A DNA stretch of 64,000 nt from Paracyclopina nana (lineage: Eukaryota; Arthropoda; Copepoda; Cyclopoida; Cyclopettidae). Below the pieces are notes generated by a model. That model saw only the letters and a program-made list of their open reading frames with translations, was not told the origin of the DNA and searched no databases. The position numbers and the translations under genes were made by a program. Shown here piece by piece: positions 12,288-24,198 of the stretch (positions are counted from its first letter, which is position 1; every line of letters begins with the position of its first letter). The DNA is taken from NCBI GenBank assembly GCA_019096065.1, contig JAGUCH010000001.1, forward strand, positions 7,688,001-7,752,000, in the 5' to 3' direction.

Positions 12288-13917
12288 TCAGGTGAGAATG
12301 CCAGTTATGGGTCCAATATCTGTCGGGATTTCAGGGATTCTTTTTTGGGCCTCCAGCACTTCGCATGCGTAAACTACGCCTCGTTTTGCGTCATTGGCAT
12401 CTTGGACAAGGCTTAGCAGTGGGTGATCGGAAAGTACCTCATCACAAAGGCGGTATTGAGAAACCTCCAGCAAATGTGGATTGTTGACTCCAATTATAAC
12501 CACGCCCGAATTTTCTCCCTCATCAACGACGAGCTTCCAAAAGAACCTTGAATTAACAATCAAAAGAGGAAGTTTGCTTGGAAAATCGATATCATGATAA
12601 TTATGGCCAATGCTTGGCTTCACGCTGATTGATTAAAAAGATAGACAGTCTGATAGCCTACTGCCAAACCCTTACCACTGCGCATAAAGTACTGCTTATT
12701 ATACCTGGGCACGGGTAATCGCGCTATTCCTGGTCGTTCCATATTGAGAAAGATTTCTTTTTTGTTCCCGTTGACGTCGTCCAACTCCATCATTCCATGC
12801 GTCCCTGTCACCACAAGGAGGCTTTTGCCTTTTCTGGAGGCGAAATTCCTGAGCTCGTCCTCAATGCTCAGCCAGTTGCCGGCGTTGAAAATTTGCCATT
12901 GTGCTTGCGCATTCACGTAGTGGTATGTGGCCCTCTAGTGTTATTATTCATCAGAGATAATTCACAGGCCCCGGCATGAAATGTTTCGCTTGAAATCGTT
13001 ACCTGCCACGAGGTGTACATGAAGTCTGCCTTGGGTGCCAGGTGTCCTCTTGCCATATAAATGTCACCAGATTGCTCAACATATTGATCCGCGAGGTCTT
13101 GCGAGCCTAGCAGCTCGCCGAGGGTTTCCCTTTGCATCTTCTTGGTGTAGTACTCGTACACGTCCAGCTCAAATTCGTAGAGGCCATCGTCGTCGAAATA
13201 AGGCATGTCGCCGTAGTAGTTTCTCTGATCGATTTGAGCGGGGACCTCATGGCGAGACCAAATTGATTGATAGGTTATTAAGTCGAGACAAGATGTGATC
13301 AAGACCTTGGTCGGGCCCGTTTCACTCACGGGGAAGCCAATTTCAATCAACTTCCCAGCAGCACCTTCTGGACCGCAGTCTGAACCCTTTTCCTCTATGG
13401 CTTGAGAGGGCCAATTTTGACATCCTAAATCTGAGTAGGCAAACACGCTGTTCAAACCTTCCACGAAAAACTCCCGGCCGGCAAGGCATCTAGAAGTGAT
13501 TTTACAATAATTCACCGCGCATCTATCTCACATATGCCATACGCATTTTAGCATTTGCTACTCTCGATGTGTTGGATCTTCTGCTAAGGTCAAGCCAACG
13601 ATTTACCGATTTCGGTATGCGTAGCGAAAAATTGCATTTGCCAGTGGCAAGGTACTTAACGTCATTCGATTAATATAATAAGCGTGAAGTTCACGTTGAT
13701 TATTATTACTTGGTCGTCCAGAATTGGCTGGCTGACAGGTCCGCATGTTGGAAGCCGACTCCAGGACATGATATCTTCATAACCGAGCCAGATTCGAGCG
13801 TGATCTTGGCATCTGCGGCTGGCAAGATCCATTCCGAATGATAGCTGGTCAAAATCGGAGCGATAGGCGGCAAATTGCTATCTTGCCGCAGGTCGATCGT
13901 GCAGCCGTCTTCGACAA
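12288..13917 (-). CDS. Secreted DNA/RNA non-specific endonuclease, 5' end missing
   Basis: Four exons fit in frame: 13917-13710, 13489-13003, 12934-12705 and 12546-12288, all with GT-AG junctions, encoding about 394 aa plus an unfound first exon. The NUC (Endonuclease_NS) domain is clear: active-site RGHLAPKADFMY in exon 2 carries the catalytic His (DRGH-type motif), followed by YVNAQAQWQIFNAGNW with the metal-binding Asn region, then RFFWKLVVD and GVNNPHL in the last exon. This family cleaves double- and single-stranded nucleic acid with Mg2+ and is secreted in crustaceans and other arthropods, for digestion or defence. Exon 13917 starts at phase 1 after a polypyrimidine acceptor, so a short exon carrying the start codon and signal peptide must lie upstream; I could not identify it. 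It is divergent from the TBC-like gene. Confidence 0.88.
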
Positions 13918-14572
13918 CTGGGAAAAAAATTGGCACCTATCAACTTTCATTTGAGGCTCAAAAAATCGGACACTTTGAATGGCTCTCGAAGCAAGAGGAG
14001 GAGGAACTGGAATTCGTTAGCATGCATGCACTTTTATTCCATTTATTCTGCGCGCGAGTGCAGCAATCCAACTTCCTGGCCATTTTTTTTGGCTGGGCTG
14101 CTGCTGCTGCTGCCTTTCAGACAGGCTTAGTGAATGCTTTAATATTAATCACACTACTCAAAATTACGCTATATCTGCCTTACGTGTTTTTGCCCATGAC
14201 TGATGGTTCAGCGCTCCCGAGACAAAAAACAACAGAGCTGTGCTGCAACGCATTTTCAATTGGCCCCTCTGCCAGCCTTATCAGTTCTTATAGCAGCACT
14301 TATCGCTGAAATTGATTAAGGAGGCAGAAGAAATGGGCTGCAGATCGTATCTTCAAGTGCGAGGCATAATTATATATTTTTAATTATGGCCATATGATTG
14401 AAAGCCTAATGAGATTTTTTGTCATTTTGTTATAATGTGTTTGTTGGTGTCCTTGGTCACCGTGTGGGTCATTTAGTATTCTCGCCATGGCACCGAACTA
14501 TTGATCACAAGCTTTTGACGGTCCCCTGGTGGCAATTACCTCGTAAGGCTGCTTTTTCAGCTAATTGCAATT

Positions 14573-16719
14573 ATGACTGCACCAGTGACGATCATGTTGA
14601 ACGAAAGGCAGATCTACGACGTGGAATGGCTGGAAGAATGCTACAAAAAGGTCCGTTTTCCCAACCCGAAATGCGAGGAGTTCCTGGTTGAAATCAACAA
14701 CAACCTCAGCAACAAGATTCGAGGCGAGTTGGACAACAAAGTGAAGCAACAGGCTCTTTTTAGCCTTTTAGGTGAGAACTGCTTTGCGTTATTCAACTAT
14801 AGCCCTCAGTAGGTGATAACTGATAATTTCAGGCGAGGACTATGTGAGAATTCATTTTCCGCATCATAAGTATGATTTGAAACTGCTCGAGCCTCCCACG
14901 ACCAAGCCCGACGTCAAAAAGGCCTACATAGAAGAAATGAAACTGCTGGTGCAGGAGCAATTAGTGGTGACTCAAAAAGAGTGTGGGTATCCAGATGATG
15001 TCAGCGAATACGAGGGAAACAACCAATTGGGGCAATTTCTCAGCGAGGTCCGGAAGGTTTTCAAAGAAGAGCTGGATCTCCAAATGGAGGAGGCCAAGAA
15101 TGCCGAGCGCATCAAGGATATTGAGGCAGATGCAGTGAGCGTTGCTGGAGATGAAGGCTTAGCCGAGGCCCAGGGGTTCAAACCGAGCCAAGTGCCCGGA
15201 GATGCTTTTGTTGCGGCAGCCAAGCACAACGACCAAGTGTCTAAAACGGCGTTGACTATTTTCAGGGATCGAGCCCTCATGTTTCCTTCGCCAATGCGCA
15301 GATTTCTTTGGGAAGAATTCATCTACAACAAGCGCTCTGATAAAAAATCCAAGGTTAATAGCCTAGCATCAAGATTAGCACAAGTCGCTTTTGTAATTAA
15401 ACTTTTTTTCTTGTCAGGGCCTGCAGAAACAAAGGAAGGAATTTAAAGAGGCAGTGCAGAAGAAGATCAAACCAGGCCAGATGAATCGGGCAGTAAACAG
15501 TCCAGATTCCAAGTTGATTTATAGCGTTATCATCGACAGCTATCAAACGACTAAAGTTATGAAGCCAATAGCCGACGACGAGCATATGCTGAACGCTGCA
15601 CATGTCATCAACGTGATCAATGTGTTGGACAAATATTACAGCAATGCTCAAATCTTTTGGCTGCTCCCTCTTCAGCTTGTGTACACACAAGATTCCGAGG
15701 AGAAGCAAGAAGATTACATTATAAGGTACGTACAACGCGCTCGTAAAGGTTGCGAGTCTCGCTAGCGCAACAATGATCATGTAGTAGTAAAGTCCGAATT
15801 TCACAGTAGGCTTGCCAAGTACATGTCACATGCTTTTTCTAGGTTGTCCAATCACCTTCACTTGTTCTCTCGCTTTTGTGCTCTCCCTTGGAAAGATGTC
15901 TTTTCTGTTGCAAACGATATATTGGAGACGGTGAAAAAACAAGACAATGAGTACTACAGCAAACTCAAATCTGCGCTGGGGGACAAAATTTCCCCAGTCG
16001 ACGTCTACGACTTTGCATACGAGATTTTACACAAGGATGTGAGCAAGTCAACCAAAATGTGGCAGGACTTGTACAAGAAAAGGAAAAAAGATTGGAAGGA
16101 AAGGGACCTCAGCCCTTTTGGAGACCCTGCCATTTATCTAAGGAAATGGATTTCCGAAGCATTTGCAGGCGTCTTTGGAGGGCATACTTTGCTATTCATC
16201 TGGGACTACTGCTTTATGCACGGATGGTCCAAGAAAGTATTTCACAAAGTCGGGCTGATAATTCTCATGATGATTAAACCTTTTGCCATGCAACCAGAGG
16301 TGGATAATCATCGGAAAATGAGCCGCGTTCTTTTTGATGAGCCCAGTAACTTGTACTTGAAAGATATAAGGGAGGCTTTCATGAGTTATAGTGATAGCAA
16401 AGACGCCATACAAGACTTTACAGGCTTCAACCAAAATGTAGAGGTTTCTAAGGCAGCAGTTCAAGAAAAGAAGGACGATGACGATGAGGAGAAAGCAGAG
16501 GAGCCTGAGGAAGAGCAGCCGGACAAAAAGGAAGATGAAAATGAAGAGCCACCCACAGACGACGTGGATGAAGAAAATCCTTCTAAACGGCTCAAGAAGG
16601 GCGATGACGATGACCAAGATGGAGAAGAAGGCAAACAAGAAGAGGTAGAAAAGGAGGAACAGGAGGAAAAGGAAGAAAAAGAAGAGGAAGAAGAAAAGAA
16701 GCCTGAAAAGGATGACTGA
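14573..16719 (+). CDS. TBC-like protein with long acidic C-terminal tail
   Basis: Four exons join in frame: 14573-14771, 14833-15353, 15418-15725 and 15843-16719, giving 634 aa. I do not recognise the gene by name. Residues about 435-492 (GDPAIYLRKW, then LLFIWDYCFMHGW) resemble the C-terminal helices of a TBC/Rab-GAP fold, with the IWD motif, but I see no arginine- or glutamine-finger motif, so GAP activity is doubtful. The preceding 340 residues are mostly helical and charged. From about residue 550 the protein is almost entirely Glu, Asp and Lys, with one basic patch (KRLKK). An upstream AG at 14560 leaves open a further 5' exon. The gene converges on flotillin, 244 bp away. Coding status is secure; the fold assignment is an inference. 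Confidence 0.7.
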
Positions 16720-16963
16720 GAAAACATGTATCGGTATGATTAGCTTTTGAGCACTTTAAATTCTTTACCACTTGTATATTTTTTTTTCTGAAATATGAAT
16801 GTGCTATAATAAGAATTGTTTAAATTGTTTTCAGCAGTTGATAGAAATATGTATATAGGCCGTACATACAGCACGCATGAAAAAGCAACATTGAAAGGAC
16901 ATAAGTATTTAGGCACTTGATAAGGTGTGTGTAAAATGTAGCTATCAAAACTTAGCTTGATGT

Positions 16964-18499
16964 TCAACGGCGACTCGTCAGCTGACCAGAGACATCCACG
17001 CCAGTCATGGATTTGACAGTAGCAGGGATCTTTTGCATTATGTCCAAAACCTCTTGAGTCAACTTGGCAGCTCCGATATCACTGCTACCATCAGAAATCA
17101 TAGTGATCTTCTTGGCCTTTGAAAGTGGCGCAGCAATCTCAGCAGCCACCTTTGGCAGCATCTGCATTACAAAAAAAGAAACGTTATTAACGACTGCGGA
17201 CTAGCCATCATCAACAATCCACATACCTTCAACATCATATCAGTCAGAGCGGCTTTGTCATACTCATTCCAAGCATCGGCTTTCTTTGCCATTTGTTCGG
17301 CTTCGGCTTTGGCTTTGGCTTCAATGGCAAAGGCTTCGGCCTCGCTCTTTAGCACGATGGCCTCAGCTTCCGCTTCAGCCTCCAAAATTGTTCGCAGCCG
17401 GTGAGCCTCTGCAATCTTTTCCAATCTGTACTTCTCAGCCTCTGCAGGCTTCTTAATTTTGGACTCGAGTTCGTTTTCCTTTCTCTGGACTTCTTGCTGT
17501 TGCACCTCGATCTCCTGCATTCGCTCAATCACCTTGATTTGAGTCTCTTGCTCCTTGATTTGCTGTTGCATCAATGCGGCCTACATAAGCAGTGGGATTA
17601 CAGGAGATATGCGAGAAAAACACACTATAGTGTAACAAATACTTGGAGCGTGTAAGCCAAATCAGCATTAGCTTTCGCAGTGTTGACCTCAACGTCATAG
17701 CCAGCCTTTTTGAAGTCGTAATCCCTCTTGAACCTAGCGATTTCGGTATCGTTCATCAGTTTGGACTCCATACGCTGCATTTCAGCTTTCGCCTCGGCGA
17801 TCGAAGACTGCATTTTGGCGGAAGCCTCACCCACACGGGCATCCTTTTGGACCTCAGCAGTCCTGGCCAAACCGAGGGCTTTCAGGTAGCCCACATCGTC
17901 ACTGATCTCCTTGATGGTGTAGGATATGACCATGATGCCCATGTTGACCAAGTCTCTGGTGGCCTGCTCGAACACAGCCGAGGAGAACTTTTTCCTGTCC
18001 CTGTAAATTTCCTCTACGGACATGGTGCCCATAATGGCGCGTTGGTGCCCTTCCAGCGTTTCTTTTGCAACTGAAAAGAAGGGCATGTGGGAGAAGTCGA
18101 CTTTTCAAAGAGGACGCTTACTTGAAGCTATTTCATCTTCGGGCTTGGAACCAAATTGTTCGGCAGCAGCACGTAGCATATCCATATTTTGACCATTTAT
18201 TTTAATCTACGCAAAAAGATTAATTAAGTTGTTTGTGCGCCAAATGACGCGAGTAAAAACCAATGTGTCACCTGAGCAACGCCAGTGATGGAAATTGGCA
18301 CACCCTGGCTAGTGTAGACCTTTGGCGATTGAACGACTAGAGTGATGGTTGACAAGGGCAGCCTCTGGATGGTCTGGATGCAAGGACAGACCATGGCACG
18401 TCCTCCGACAATGAGTGAGGGCTCGTTGCCATAGAAGACGCCGGAAATGATGAGGGCCTCATTGGGACCGCAGGTGACGACTTTGATGTCAAAGCACAT
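16964..18499 (-). CDS. Flo1: Flotillin-1
   Basis: Five exons: 18499-18272, 18206-18122, 18070-17643, 17580-17227 and 17161-16964, total 430 aa, the usual flotillin length. Flotillin scaffolds cholesterol-rich membrane microdomains and takes part in endocytosis and signalling at the cytoplasmic face of the plasma membrane. The N-terminal SPFH/PHB domain is complete ([51 protein letters not shown]). The C-terminal flotillin domain is a long coiled coil with repeated Glu-Ala pairs (AEAEAEA), ending with [11 protein letters not shown]. All junctions are GT-AG and keep frame. The start [15 protein letters not shown] is a few residues longer than vertebrate flotillin-1. Confidence 0.95.
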
Positions 18500-19629
18500 T
18501 GTGTTGAGGACTCACTTGGAGTGTGTCACACGCGAGGTCCGAAAATAACTTTCGTGTGTTTTCTTTGCAGAGTCAGCTCGAGCAGTTGTTGCTCAACTCC
18601 GGCCCGACGTTGCAGTGAGCCGCGAGCCAAAAAATGGCGGGCTGCTCCGGCGAGTCCGCCCATCTAGCTACAGATCAACAATGCGCTCGGCTACGCCCGT
18701 CCAGGACTAGAAGGAAACTTTAACAGCGTTGCTCTAGATTGCTAAAAGGCAGCTCAAAGCTATTTTCGACGAATGAACGATATCAACTCCTTTTAAAGGG
18801 GCAAACAGCAATTCAGCTCATCAAAAGAACATGAACAGCTTTGTGTATGTTTGTTGAATAACCTTATCACTCTCATTTTTAAATCATCACTCAAAGCCTC
18901 TATGAATCATTTTACACTAGAATTTTTTTTATAATTGTACAGCTGCCTGTTTACGCATTTTTAATTAATGCTTCAACAGCATTAGAGCTTGCTTCAATAC
19001 GGATAGTTAGCTAGCCAAACAAAGCGATGTAACAATATGCTAGTCTGTTAGTTTAGCAAATATGCTCATTTTCATGCTTGCATCGCCCGCTTAGAAAACC
19101 GAAAACTACGCCAATTTTCCAGAGTAAGAAGATCACCTTTTCAATCTGCCATGATGCTCAGCAAATCGTTGAAACTGCCTATAGATGATCATCTTGCCCA
19201 TGAGAGCTTCGGTTTCCCCCTGCCCTTTCTGATTGCTTTCCGAGGGTCAGGCTTTTCCCCAGCGCTCTAGAAAGTTTCCAACAAAAGCTTGTGCAGCTTT
19301 GCTAGCAAATGCAAATTCCTTCAGGGCTGTCGTACTGAAAAACGCGCTCAAAATGCAAAAAATCGGTCCAGTTAGCCCTCAAGTTACCACATAACGAATT
19401 GGTTGTGATTTGCGAACGTTGGCCCGAATAATTTAAGCATTTGATCTCGGATTGTTTTGCTCTCCTTTTTCAAAATGCTAGCACGGGATAATGCACTTAT
19501 TCCCCAAGATCTGAAGAAGCGCACCTGGGCGCGGGAGAAGTTCCATATGCTTTCTAATGGCCACAACACGCAAGTAACGGCAAACAACACATAGATTATG
19601 TTGGGCTACGGCCGAAGCTTTTGTTGTAG
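18500..19629. other. Intergenic: flotillin promoter side and eIF3c 3' flank
   Basis: The first 220 bp are GC-richer than the surroundings and contain AAAAAATGGCGGGC, a YY1-like motif, which suits a housekeeping promoter and 5' untranslated region for flotillin. The rest is AT-rich with no gene I can support. Confidence 0.4.
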
Positions 19630-19635
19630 TTTATT
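19630..19635 (-). terminator. Polyadenylation signal of eIF3c
   Basis: AATAAA on the minus strand, about 145 bp downstream of the eIF3c stop codon and the first canonical hexamer after it. Confidence 0.6.
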
Positions 19636-19777
19636 CGAACAAAATAGGGAGAACTCACACGAACATAAGAGTAACCGCAATTTTTTCTTGACAAATTTGT
19701 CGAAAAAAACCTTGCGCGGAAGGAGCCCTGAATTTAACATGAATAACGTAGGAATGATGGAGAGTTAACTTAGCCGA

Positions 19778-22700
19778 CTACTCCCGAATGGATCCAAAAT
19801 TACGAGACTTTTTGTTGTCGGAATTCTTCTTGTCATTGAACTTTCCACCGCTCGATCCGCGGTCATTATACTTGGAGCCACGATCACCATACTTTCCACC
19901 ACCACCACGATCATTGCGATCATTGTTAGAGTTGTTGTTGCCGAATTTACGATCGTTGAACTTGTTTCCATCTCTTCTCTCGCCCTCCTTTCCACGCCAT
20001 TGTCCTTGCCACCCTGGAAAGTAATGAAAAGTTGTCATTACATACAGACATACACACGTTGAGTCAATCTCATAAAAGCGGTGTTGCTCAGACATTCAAC
20101 AGTTAGTAATTCAAGCACCCGCGTGGCCCGCAGTGGGTTCTACTATTTCTAGCTCTGCAGGTGACACGCGGTCATTCGATGTTGAAAAGGGTCATCATAG
20201 TAGGTTGAATAGGTCACTAACTCTCGTGCTTAGAATGCAAATTTTGTCCGCGATATTGGCCAATTCACTTTTAGAGCTCTCAAGAGAGCTTTCAGATGCC
20301 TCAAATGTTAATATCAAGCAGCAACAATTCTGCTGTTGCCAGATGATTATCGGCAATAACAAACTTGCATTCTATTATTACAAGAGAGCTAGTGGCTTTC
20401 CCGACAATATAGTAGCTCTTACCTCCTGGCCTCAACTCGAGGAGACGCTCATTGTTCTCAACAAGCTGGGCAAGCTTATCTGCCAGCTGGAGAGACAAAG
20501 ATTGCAGTCTGGAGGGCTCTGTCCTATGCATGACCATGCACTCAGAGGGCTCGTCCATGCTGGCCATCAGCTCCTCGTTGATGATCATCTTCGCCACAAT
20601 TGCATGAACAGCCTGCTTCTCGAGGTCAAACATGTTAGCCAAAGCATCCTGGAAAGATGAGATGGATGAGGAGCTATTGGCAAAAGTAACCCTTCAATGC
20701 TTGGGTGGGCTTTAGCAACATCAGACATGCGTGAGTAAGGTCATTATAGGACTAAGCGAGCAGTGGGTTCAACTATTTCTAGCTCTGCCGCAAAAGCACC
20801 TCGTAAAGTTGACAAGCAACTTTCATCAGTCGTAAACGCAGCGGAACATAATGGAAAAAGGGGCTTACCACAGAAATAGAGTTGTAAACTTTCGAGTAGG
20901 TGAATAGATAGGTTCTTAGGGTCTCCTCCTGGATTTTACGAGACAGCATCGACCTGACTTTATCAGCCTCGTAAAACAGATCCCAAACCTTGGCGTTCAT
21001 TTTATCATTGATGATGAAGTCCCGACACTTTTTCCAGTCACCATTCCGCATCGCCTTCGAGGCAGCCACCACGTGCTCTCGCATGGACTCGGGAGGACCA
21101 ACGAGTGCTTGCCTCTCACTTGACCTCAGTTGTTGGTAGTAACTTTTAGAGATCATCCTGCGTCTGGCATCAAACTCATGTGCGGCCATGTAGGGAATCT
21201 CAATGAGCATGGCAGAAACCAAGTACACACACTCAAGCAATTCGAGATTGATGTGCATGTGGAAGGGCATCTGCCTTTGCTTCTCGATCTTTTCCTAACG
21301 CGCAAATAACATTTAGCAAATACCAAGCTTTTGATAGGGACTATTAACGTACTTGCTCGCTAGAACGCTCATGATGGCGTTGAGGCAAAAGACCTTGGGC
21401 AAGTAGCTCCTTAGATCGACCTCCCAGTTGAATGTCAAGCAAAGCATTGTGTGCATCGCGGATTTCAGCATGACGGAAGCCACAGAGGCCGAGTTGGACC
21501 ATGGTTCGGTTGTACAGGATCTGAGTCATGGGATCCGCGTGAGAAATCGTGTCTTGGAGGTGAGACATGAGCATCAGATCTCTAGCCTCGTACCAGTTGT
21601 CGTGAATTGCATGGTGGTAAATGTGGCACAAAATTGCTCGAGTTCTCAGCCTATCTGTGGAATCTTTCGCATAGATGAACTTGCACATCTCATTCATTAA
21701 GCGTAAGCTGGTGCTTTCCTTCTTGGGAACCTCGCCCTGTAAAGCAGAACAAAAATAGTCACCAATCGAGTTTGGCAACAAAGCAAAGGCACGTTGACAT
21801 CAATGAAATCAGGATGTCAATGGATTTCATCGCGTAAAGCTCGAAACTGCAGGACATAATTTATCATCATACGAAAAAACGCTGGCGGCCCGTGAAAATG
21901 CGACAAATACTTACATTTTTCTGCTTTATGACTTGGGGATCAAACTTGAAGTAGATGTGGTCAATGCGCTGCAAGTAAATTCGGCACATTTCGTTGGGGC
22001 TCTTGTTGCGCTCCAGAATGACTTGAGCCGTTTCCAAAATTTTCATTACTCGCTCCTCGTCCTTGAGCCGATCGACATACTCATTGCTGTGCGCATCGCA
22101 ACCCTTGAGCACCTTGTAGAACTCCTCGTTTAAGCGTTCTACAACAGCCAAAAAGCAGCCTCTGACCCTGTAAGGTGTCTTGTCGAAGCATTCACTGTCT
22201 TCCATGATGCCTTCTCCGGTGGTCAAATCATCGGGATGTTCACCCACTAACTTGAGGAGATGCTCAACTTCAGGCATGCACTTCTCCCAGTACTCGGGCT
22301 TCATGGCAGCGGAGATTTTGGGATTGTAGTCAAAGATGGCGGCAACAATAGCGAACTTGATCTTGACCGTCATGCCGATGCCAAGGTTGTGCTCCTCAGC
22401 GATATTGTAGAGCTCCTGCAAAAGCTCGATTTGCTCCTTGCGGTTGGTCCGCTTTTTACCCCTCGCAGCCATGATCTCCCGCAGCTTCTTGATGACCAAC
22501 TCGTGCGTAATCTCTGCATCCTTGTCGAACATTTTGGGCTTGTCTACTGCACCACGGTCAACCTTGATCCAGTCATCATCTTCGTCTTCATCCTCGTCCT
22601 CTTCGAGGATCCTTTGACGAGCCTCCTTTTTGGACCTGGCACTCTTGTCCTCCTTCTTGGTCTTTTTGTCCTTCTTGTCGGAATCCTTGTCAGAGGTCTT

Positions 22701-23444
22701 CTTCAAGAACTTCTCGCGCAAGCTCATTCCAGGGTGCTCATCCGAGCTGGAACTCGAGGACTCATCTGAGTCAGAGTCCCAATAAGAGTCGTCACTTTCG
22801 TCGTCATCATCGGCAGGCGTTGCAGACTTGGACTTTTTCTTGGAAACAGATGGAGCTGGGGCGGCGGCGACGTCCTCGTCATCATCGGCCGCATCATCAT
22901 CATCCTTGTCCTCATCGTCTTTGGGAGTGTCGTCGTCCTCCGCGTCGGGAGTTTCGCGGAACTTGGCCATGTCGTCGTCGAAATCTTTGATGTACTTGCG
23001 CAGTTTTTGACGCATGGCACCTAGAGATTTGGAGTTGTTCTTGCTCATCTTCTTGCGACCTTCCCGATCCTCCCACGTTTCATTGATGAGATCATCGAGC
23101 TCGACCAGAATGCGCACGAAGAACCTGGGCGTCACTCCGTTCTCCTCCTTCTCAACCACAGGCTTGGCTTTTTCGTAGGCCTTGGTGAGGTCAACGAAGC
23201 CGGTCTCCATCTTTGTGAAATCCTTGATTTTCTTGGAGTTGCGAATGTTGTGGATGATCGTCTCGAGAGCTTCATATCGCTTTTCGCGTGCTGACCTGAC
23301 AACCCTTTTGGTCTCTTCTTCGTCATCGCTCATCAAGAAGGCCGTGGGCTGTGCAGTGAATGCTCCGCGCTCATCCTCGCTCTCTGATGAAGAGGACGAC
23401 GAGTCCGAGTCAGAATTGGCTGCAAACCACTTGGAGTTGGACAT
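19778..23444 (-). CDS. eIF3c: Eukaryotic translation initiation factor 3 subunit C
   Basis: Five coding exons, 23444-21915, 21736-21353, 21294-20869, 20648-20423 and 20013-19778, keep frame and give 933 aa. eIF3c is a core scaffold of eIF3 and links the 40S subunit with eIF1 and eIF5 during start-codon selection. The N-terminus (MSNSKWFA) is followed by long Ser/Asp/Glu-rich acidic linkers. The conserved body includes [38 protein letters not shown] and [17 protein letters not shown], then the PCI region ending with [11 protein letters not shown] and [11 protein letters not shown]. The last exon is an Asn/Asp/Gly/Arg-rich tail typical of arthropod eIF3c. A 59-bp intron (23451-23509) in the 5' untranslated region puts the start six bases inside exon 2. 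Introns 3 and 4 each carry one copy of a 29-bp repeated block. Confidence 0.96.
20130..20158 (-). ncRNA. Intronic structured block, copy 1 (candidate small RNA)
   Basis: A 29-base block in eIF3c intron 4 that recurs in intron 3 with 28 of 29 bases identical. On the sense strand it can form a small hairpin (AGCTA-GAAA-TAGTa) closed by GCAG/CTGC, with an outer ACCGCGTG/CACGCGGGT stem. A TGATGA about 55 bases upstream and a CTGA about 65 bases downstream could be C and D boxes. Translation-factor introns commonly host snoRNAs, but I cannot identify a target or a clean terminal stem. Tentative. Confidence 0.3.
20760..20788 (-). ncRNA. Intronic structured block, copy 2 (candidate small RNA)
   Basis: The second copy, in eIF3c intron 3. 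The inner GCAG/CTGC closure and the GAAA hairpin are kept. The outer stem differs in sequence (GCG with CGC), so pairing seems retained where sequence is not. TGATGA upstream and CTGA downstream are again present. It could equally be a fragment of a dispersed repeat. The 28/29 match is observed; an RNA gene is inference. Confidence 0.3.
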
Positions 23445-24198
23445 TTTTATCTGCAACACAAGAGGAGTGAGAAAATCCGCAAAACGGTGTAAACTAAGCA
23501 CCGACTCACCTCTGCAATTGGGGTACAAAAAAGAAGCAGATAGAGTGGTGTCCGGCGGCTGGGAGAGTATTTTTTCCAGCCTTCGCGATCACCATACACG
23601 GATATCACCGGCTACAGCGGAAATCGCTTAATGTAAATAAGAGCGTTCCCAGCCACTTTCAAAAAGTGCCAAACAGAAAACTCTGCAAACTTGAACGTTT
23701 TAATCTACTTCTTTATCTTTTATGCCTGAAAATCAATCAAATTAAATATTTTCAAGAGTGCTTAAAAATTAAAATGCCACCATTGTTAGAATTTACTCAT
23801 TGACGACCGCCCTGTCATACTGATAACGATTCATAAAGAAAATCCCGTGTATCCGGTAACATAAGTAATGCTTCTAATGCAATTCAAATTACTTAATGCG
23901 TGCCTATTTTATATGATGGGATTTCAAACAATAGCGACTAAAGACAATAGTTTTACCTTTCTAAAAGCAAATGAGGCGTTGGAGGCTATATTTAATTATG
24001 GTCAGCTTTATTGCTAAAATGGAGCTTCATGAGCCCAAAGAAAAAGTAGACAACTTTGCTTAGCAAAAGCAAACATGAGTAGAGCGCTATGGATTGCGTT
24101 TGGCTGGCAGTAGCTGAACATAAACAAAAGTACTACGTGGAAGTGACGGGATAACTTTGACTTTCTTCCGTCATAACTACAAAGCCGGCTGACTCAAA

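Noticed and set aside
16461..16727. Minus-strand Ser-rich frame opposite the acidic tail
   Set aside because: It is the antisense shadow of a Glu/Asp/Lys-rich coding tail.
20130..20158. Resemblance to a Cas9 guide-RNA scaffold (AGAGCTAGAAATAG)
   Set aside because: The match is 14 bases ending in the hairpin only; the rest of the scaffold is absent, two copies sit in eukaryotic introns, and there is no repeat array or Cas gene. Chance or an ordinary GAAA hairpin is the better explanation.
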